Assembly: GCA_903834925.1 (NCBI GenBank)
Contig: CAILLA010000037.1
Span: 1-35,777, forward strand
Direction: 5' to 3'
Length of the DNA: 35,777 nucleotides
From: an uncultured Schlesneria sp.
GTDB lineage: Bacteria > Planctomycetota > Planctomycetia > Planctomycetales > Planctomycetaceae
In this document: piece after piece, positions 34,551-35,777 of the stretch
How positions within the stretch are numbered: the first letter of the stretch is position 1
How the letters are laid out: the number at the start of each line of letters is the position of its first letter
Program-made: the position numbers and the translations under genes
The notes under the pieces: generated by a model
Told to the model about the DNA's origin: nothing
The model's input: only the letters and a program-made list of their open reading frames with translations
The model's database searches: none

Positions 34551-35582
34551 ATGTCGACTCATTCGAATACTCTCTATGTGCAAACGCCTGGGGCCTACCT
34601 TGGTAAGCAGGGTGAAACCGTCACCGTTAAAGTCGAGGATCAGGTGAAGCTCGTCGTCCCGATGCATCATCTGGAAGGGATTGTCTGCTTCGGCCGGGTG
34701 AGCATGTCAACCGCGCTGATGGCGGAAGCCGCCGACCGCGACCTGACCATTTCGTTCTTTACCGAACATGGACGGTTTCAGTCACGAGTCGTCTCGGCGG
34801 TCTCGGGAAACGTGCTTCTTCGTCGAGAGCAATATCGGCGAGCCGACCAGCCGGAGAACTGCCTGCGGATTGCGCGATCGATTGTTGCGGCCAAGATTCA
34901 AAACTCACGTGTTAACCTGTTGCGCGGTGGCCGTGAAAGCGATGTTTCGTCGGAATCCGAATCGCTGAAGAGTGCAGCGACTCATCTGGCGAATTCGCTC
35001 GATAGATTATCGCGGGCCGAGTCGCTTGATAGCGTTCGTGGTTGTGAAGGGGATGCGGCACGAGCGTATTTCGAATCGTTCAATGGCCTGATTCGCCAGA
35101 ATCGTGACGAATTTTCGATGGATCAACGGACGAGAAGACCACCGCTCGACCCGTTGAACGCGATGTTGTCATTTATTTATTCAGTTCTGACACACGACAT
35201 GGCCGGGGCATTGGAGTCGGTCGGCCTGGACCCTGCGGTCGGATTCCTGCACGTGGACCGGCCGGGTCGGTTATCATTGGCGCTGGACCTGCTCGAAGAA
35301 TTTCGCGCACTGCTGGCGGATCGACTCGTGTTGTCACTCATCAATCTGCGACAGGTCCGCGCGAAGGGTTTCGAGACCCAACCGGGCGGAGCGGTCCAGA
35401 TGGACGCGGCAACACGCAAGACACTGTTGACGGCGCTGACTCAACGAAAACGAGACGAAGTGACTCATCCGGTTCTTGGTGAAAAAGTCAGCATCGGCCT
35501 GTTACCACATATCCAGGCTCGGTTGCTCGCTCGCCATATTCGGGGCGATCTTGAGGATTATCCGGCACTGGTGTTGAAATGA
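34551..35582 (+). CDS. cas1: Cas1 integrase
   Basis: The 343-aa protein has the Cas1 pattern: VYQ-like start LYVQTPGAYLGKQGE, HHLEGIVCFGRVSMS, CEGDAARAYFESF with metal-binding Glu166, GFLHVDRPGRLSLALDLLEE with His234 and probable Asp246, and a C-terminal helical domain. With Cas2 it integrates prespacers into the array. The ATG at 34551 lies 10 nt after the transposase stop and has only a weak Shine-Dalgarno, so its translation may depend on the transposase frame. It ends just before a REP copy; cas2 does not follow within the window. Confidence 0.95.
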   Translation: MSTHSNTLYVQTPGAYLGKQGETVTVKVEDQVKLVVPMHHLEGIVCFGRVSMSTALMAEAADRDLTISFFTEHGRFQSRVVSAVSGNVLLRREQYRRADQPENCLRIARSIVAAKIQNSRVNLLRGGRESDVSSESESLKSAATHLANSLDRLSRAESLDSVRGCEGDAARAYFESFNGLIRQNRDEFSMDQRTRRPPLDPLNAMLSFIYSVLTHDMAGALESVGLDPAVGFLHVDRPGRLSLALDLLEEFRALLADRLVLSLINLRQVRAKGFETQPGGAVQMDAATRKTLLTALTQRKRDEVTHPVLGEKVSIGLLPHIQARLLARHIRGDLEDYPALVLK

Positions 35583-35637
35583 TCTGGCCGCGAGACAACG
35601 AACGTATTTCGTAAGGGGGGGAAACTCGCCAACGTGG

Positions 35638-35735
35638 TGTTAGTCGCGAAGCGACGCAGGCATAAAGGCCGGGGTTTTAACCCCGGGGAAACGGCATCAA
35701 CAGAACCAAAAAAGAGCCCCTGCGGGGCGGAGGAG
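35638..35735 (+). repeat. REP-like element, copy C
   Basis: It has the same three-hairpin order as copies A and B: TTAGTCGCGAAGCGACGCAG, a CCGGGGTTTTAACCCCGG palindrome and AGCCCCTGCGGGGCGGAGGA. It lies 55 bp after cas1, in the same orientation. The remaining 42 bp to the window edge hold no recognisable gene start. Confidence 0.88.
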
Positions 35736-35777
35736 GTATTTTACGCAAGGGTTTCAACAATCGAGGCATGATTTCAA

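Noticed and set aside
35740-35777. Beginning of a CRISPR repeat at the right edge (GTTTCAACAATC)
   Set aside because: Only a few bases resemble a repeat end and nothing can be repeated within the window; not enough to call.

Overview
The window reads as a chromosomal segment of a planctomycete. The evidence is a DUF1559 prepilin-like protein with an N-terminal type II signal and the H-X9-DG C-terminal motif, PQQ-type beta-propellers fused to other domains, a multidomain HtrA-like protease, an HTTM-domain membrane protein, and many palindromic dispersed repeats. Genes are mostly single or in pairs with long spacers until the last 9 kb, which is a tightly packed CRISPR-Cas operon. No rRNA, tRNA or complete CRISPR array is visible.

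Layout. 1-5.2 kb (minus strand): a polytopic membrane protein with C-terminal TPR-like repeats, a small lipoprotein, the DUF1559 protein and an ABC ATPase without its permease. 5.5-6.9 kb (plus): a DUF5009/HGSNAT-like membrane protein. 6.9-8.1 kb: a gene-poor stretch with a decayed gene that keeps a PEP-CTERM-like anchor. 8.1-8.9 kb: an FHA-domain protein. 9.0-12.9 kb (minus): two exported proteins, a PhnD-like binding domain fused to a PQQ propeller and a cysteine-rich propeller. 13.2-14.9 kb: an NCS2-type permease. 15.0-17.8 kb: a four-helix-bundle (23S-IVS family) gene between two heptamer repeat tracts, placed between an isoaspartyl peptidase/asparaginase gene and a 92-bp relic of a second copy of its 3' end. 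18.1-20.3 kb: a small membrane-anchored protein and an HTTM protein. 20.3-24.0 kb (minus): a GT4 glycosyltransferase and a trypsin-like protease / LamG-like / SirB1 transglutaminase-like fusion.

24.8-35.8 kb (plus) is the most interesting part. A WYL-domain regulator is followed by a divergent pair of small genes (an 86-aa hypothetical and a kinase-like protein lacking a DFG segment) and then a type I-C CRISPR-Cas operon in the order cas5-cas8c-cas7-cas3-cas4. cas8c has an internal Shine-Dalgarno and ATG that fit independent translation of the small subunit Cas11c. Cas3 sits after cas7 rather than first. The adaptation module is interrupted: between cas4 and cas1 lies a cluster of REP-like palindromic elements and a REP-associated tyrosine (Y1) transposase whose ribosome binding site lies inside a REP copy and whose stop codon is 10 nt before the cas1 ATG. 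A third REP copy follows cas1, where cas2 would normally be. RAYT plus cas1 are therefore flanked by direct REP copies. cas2 and the array, if present, lie beyond the right edge.

How it fits together: the Cas proteins would form a Cas5-Cas8c-Cas11c-Cas7 Cascade with Cas3 as nuclease-helicase, Cas4/Cas1 for spacer acquisition and the WYL protein as the likely regulator. The other genes look like ordinary planctomycete envelope and transport functions.
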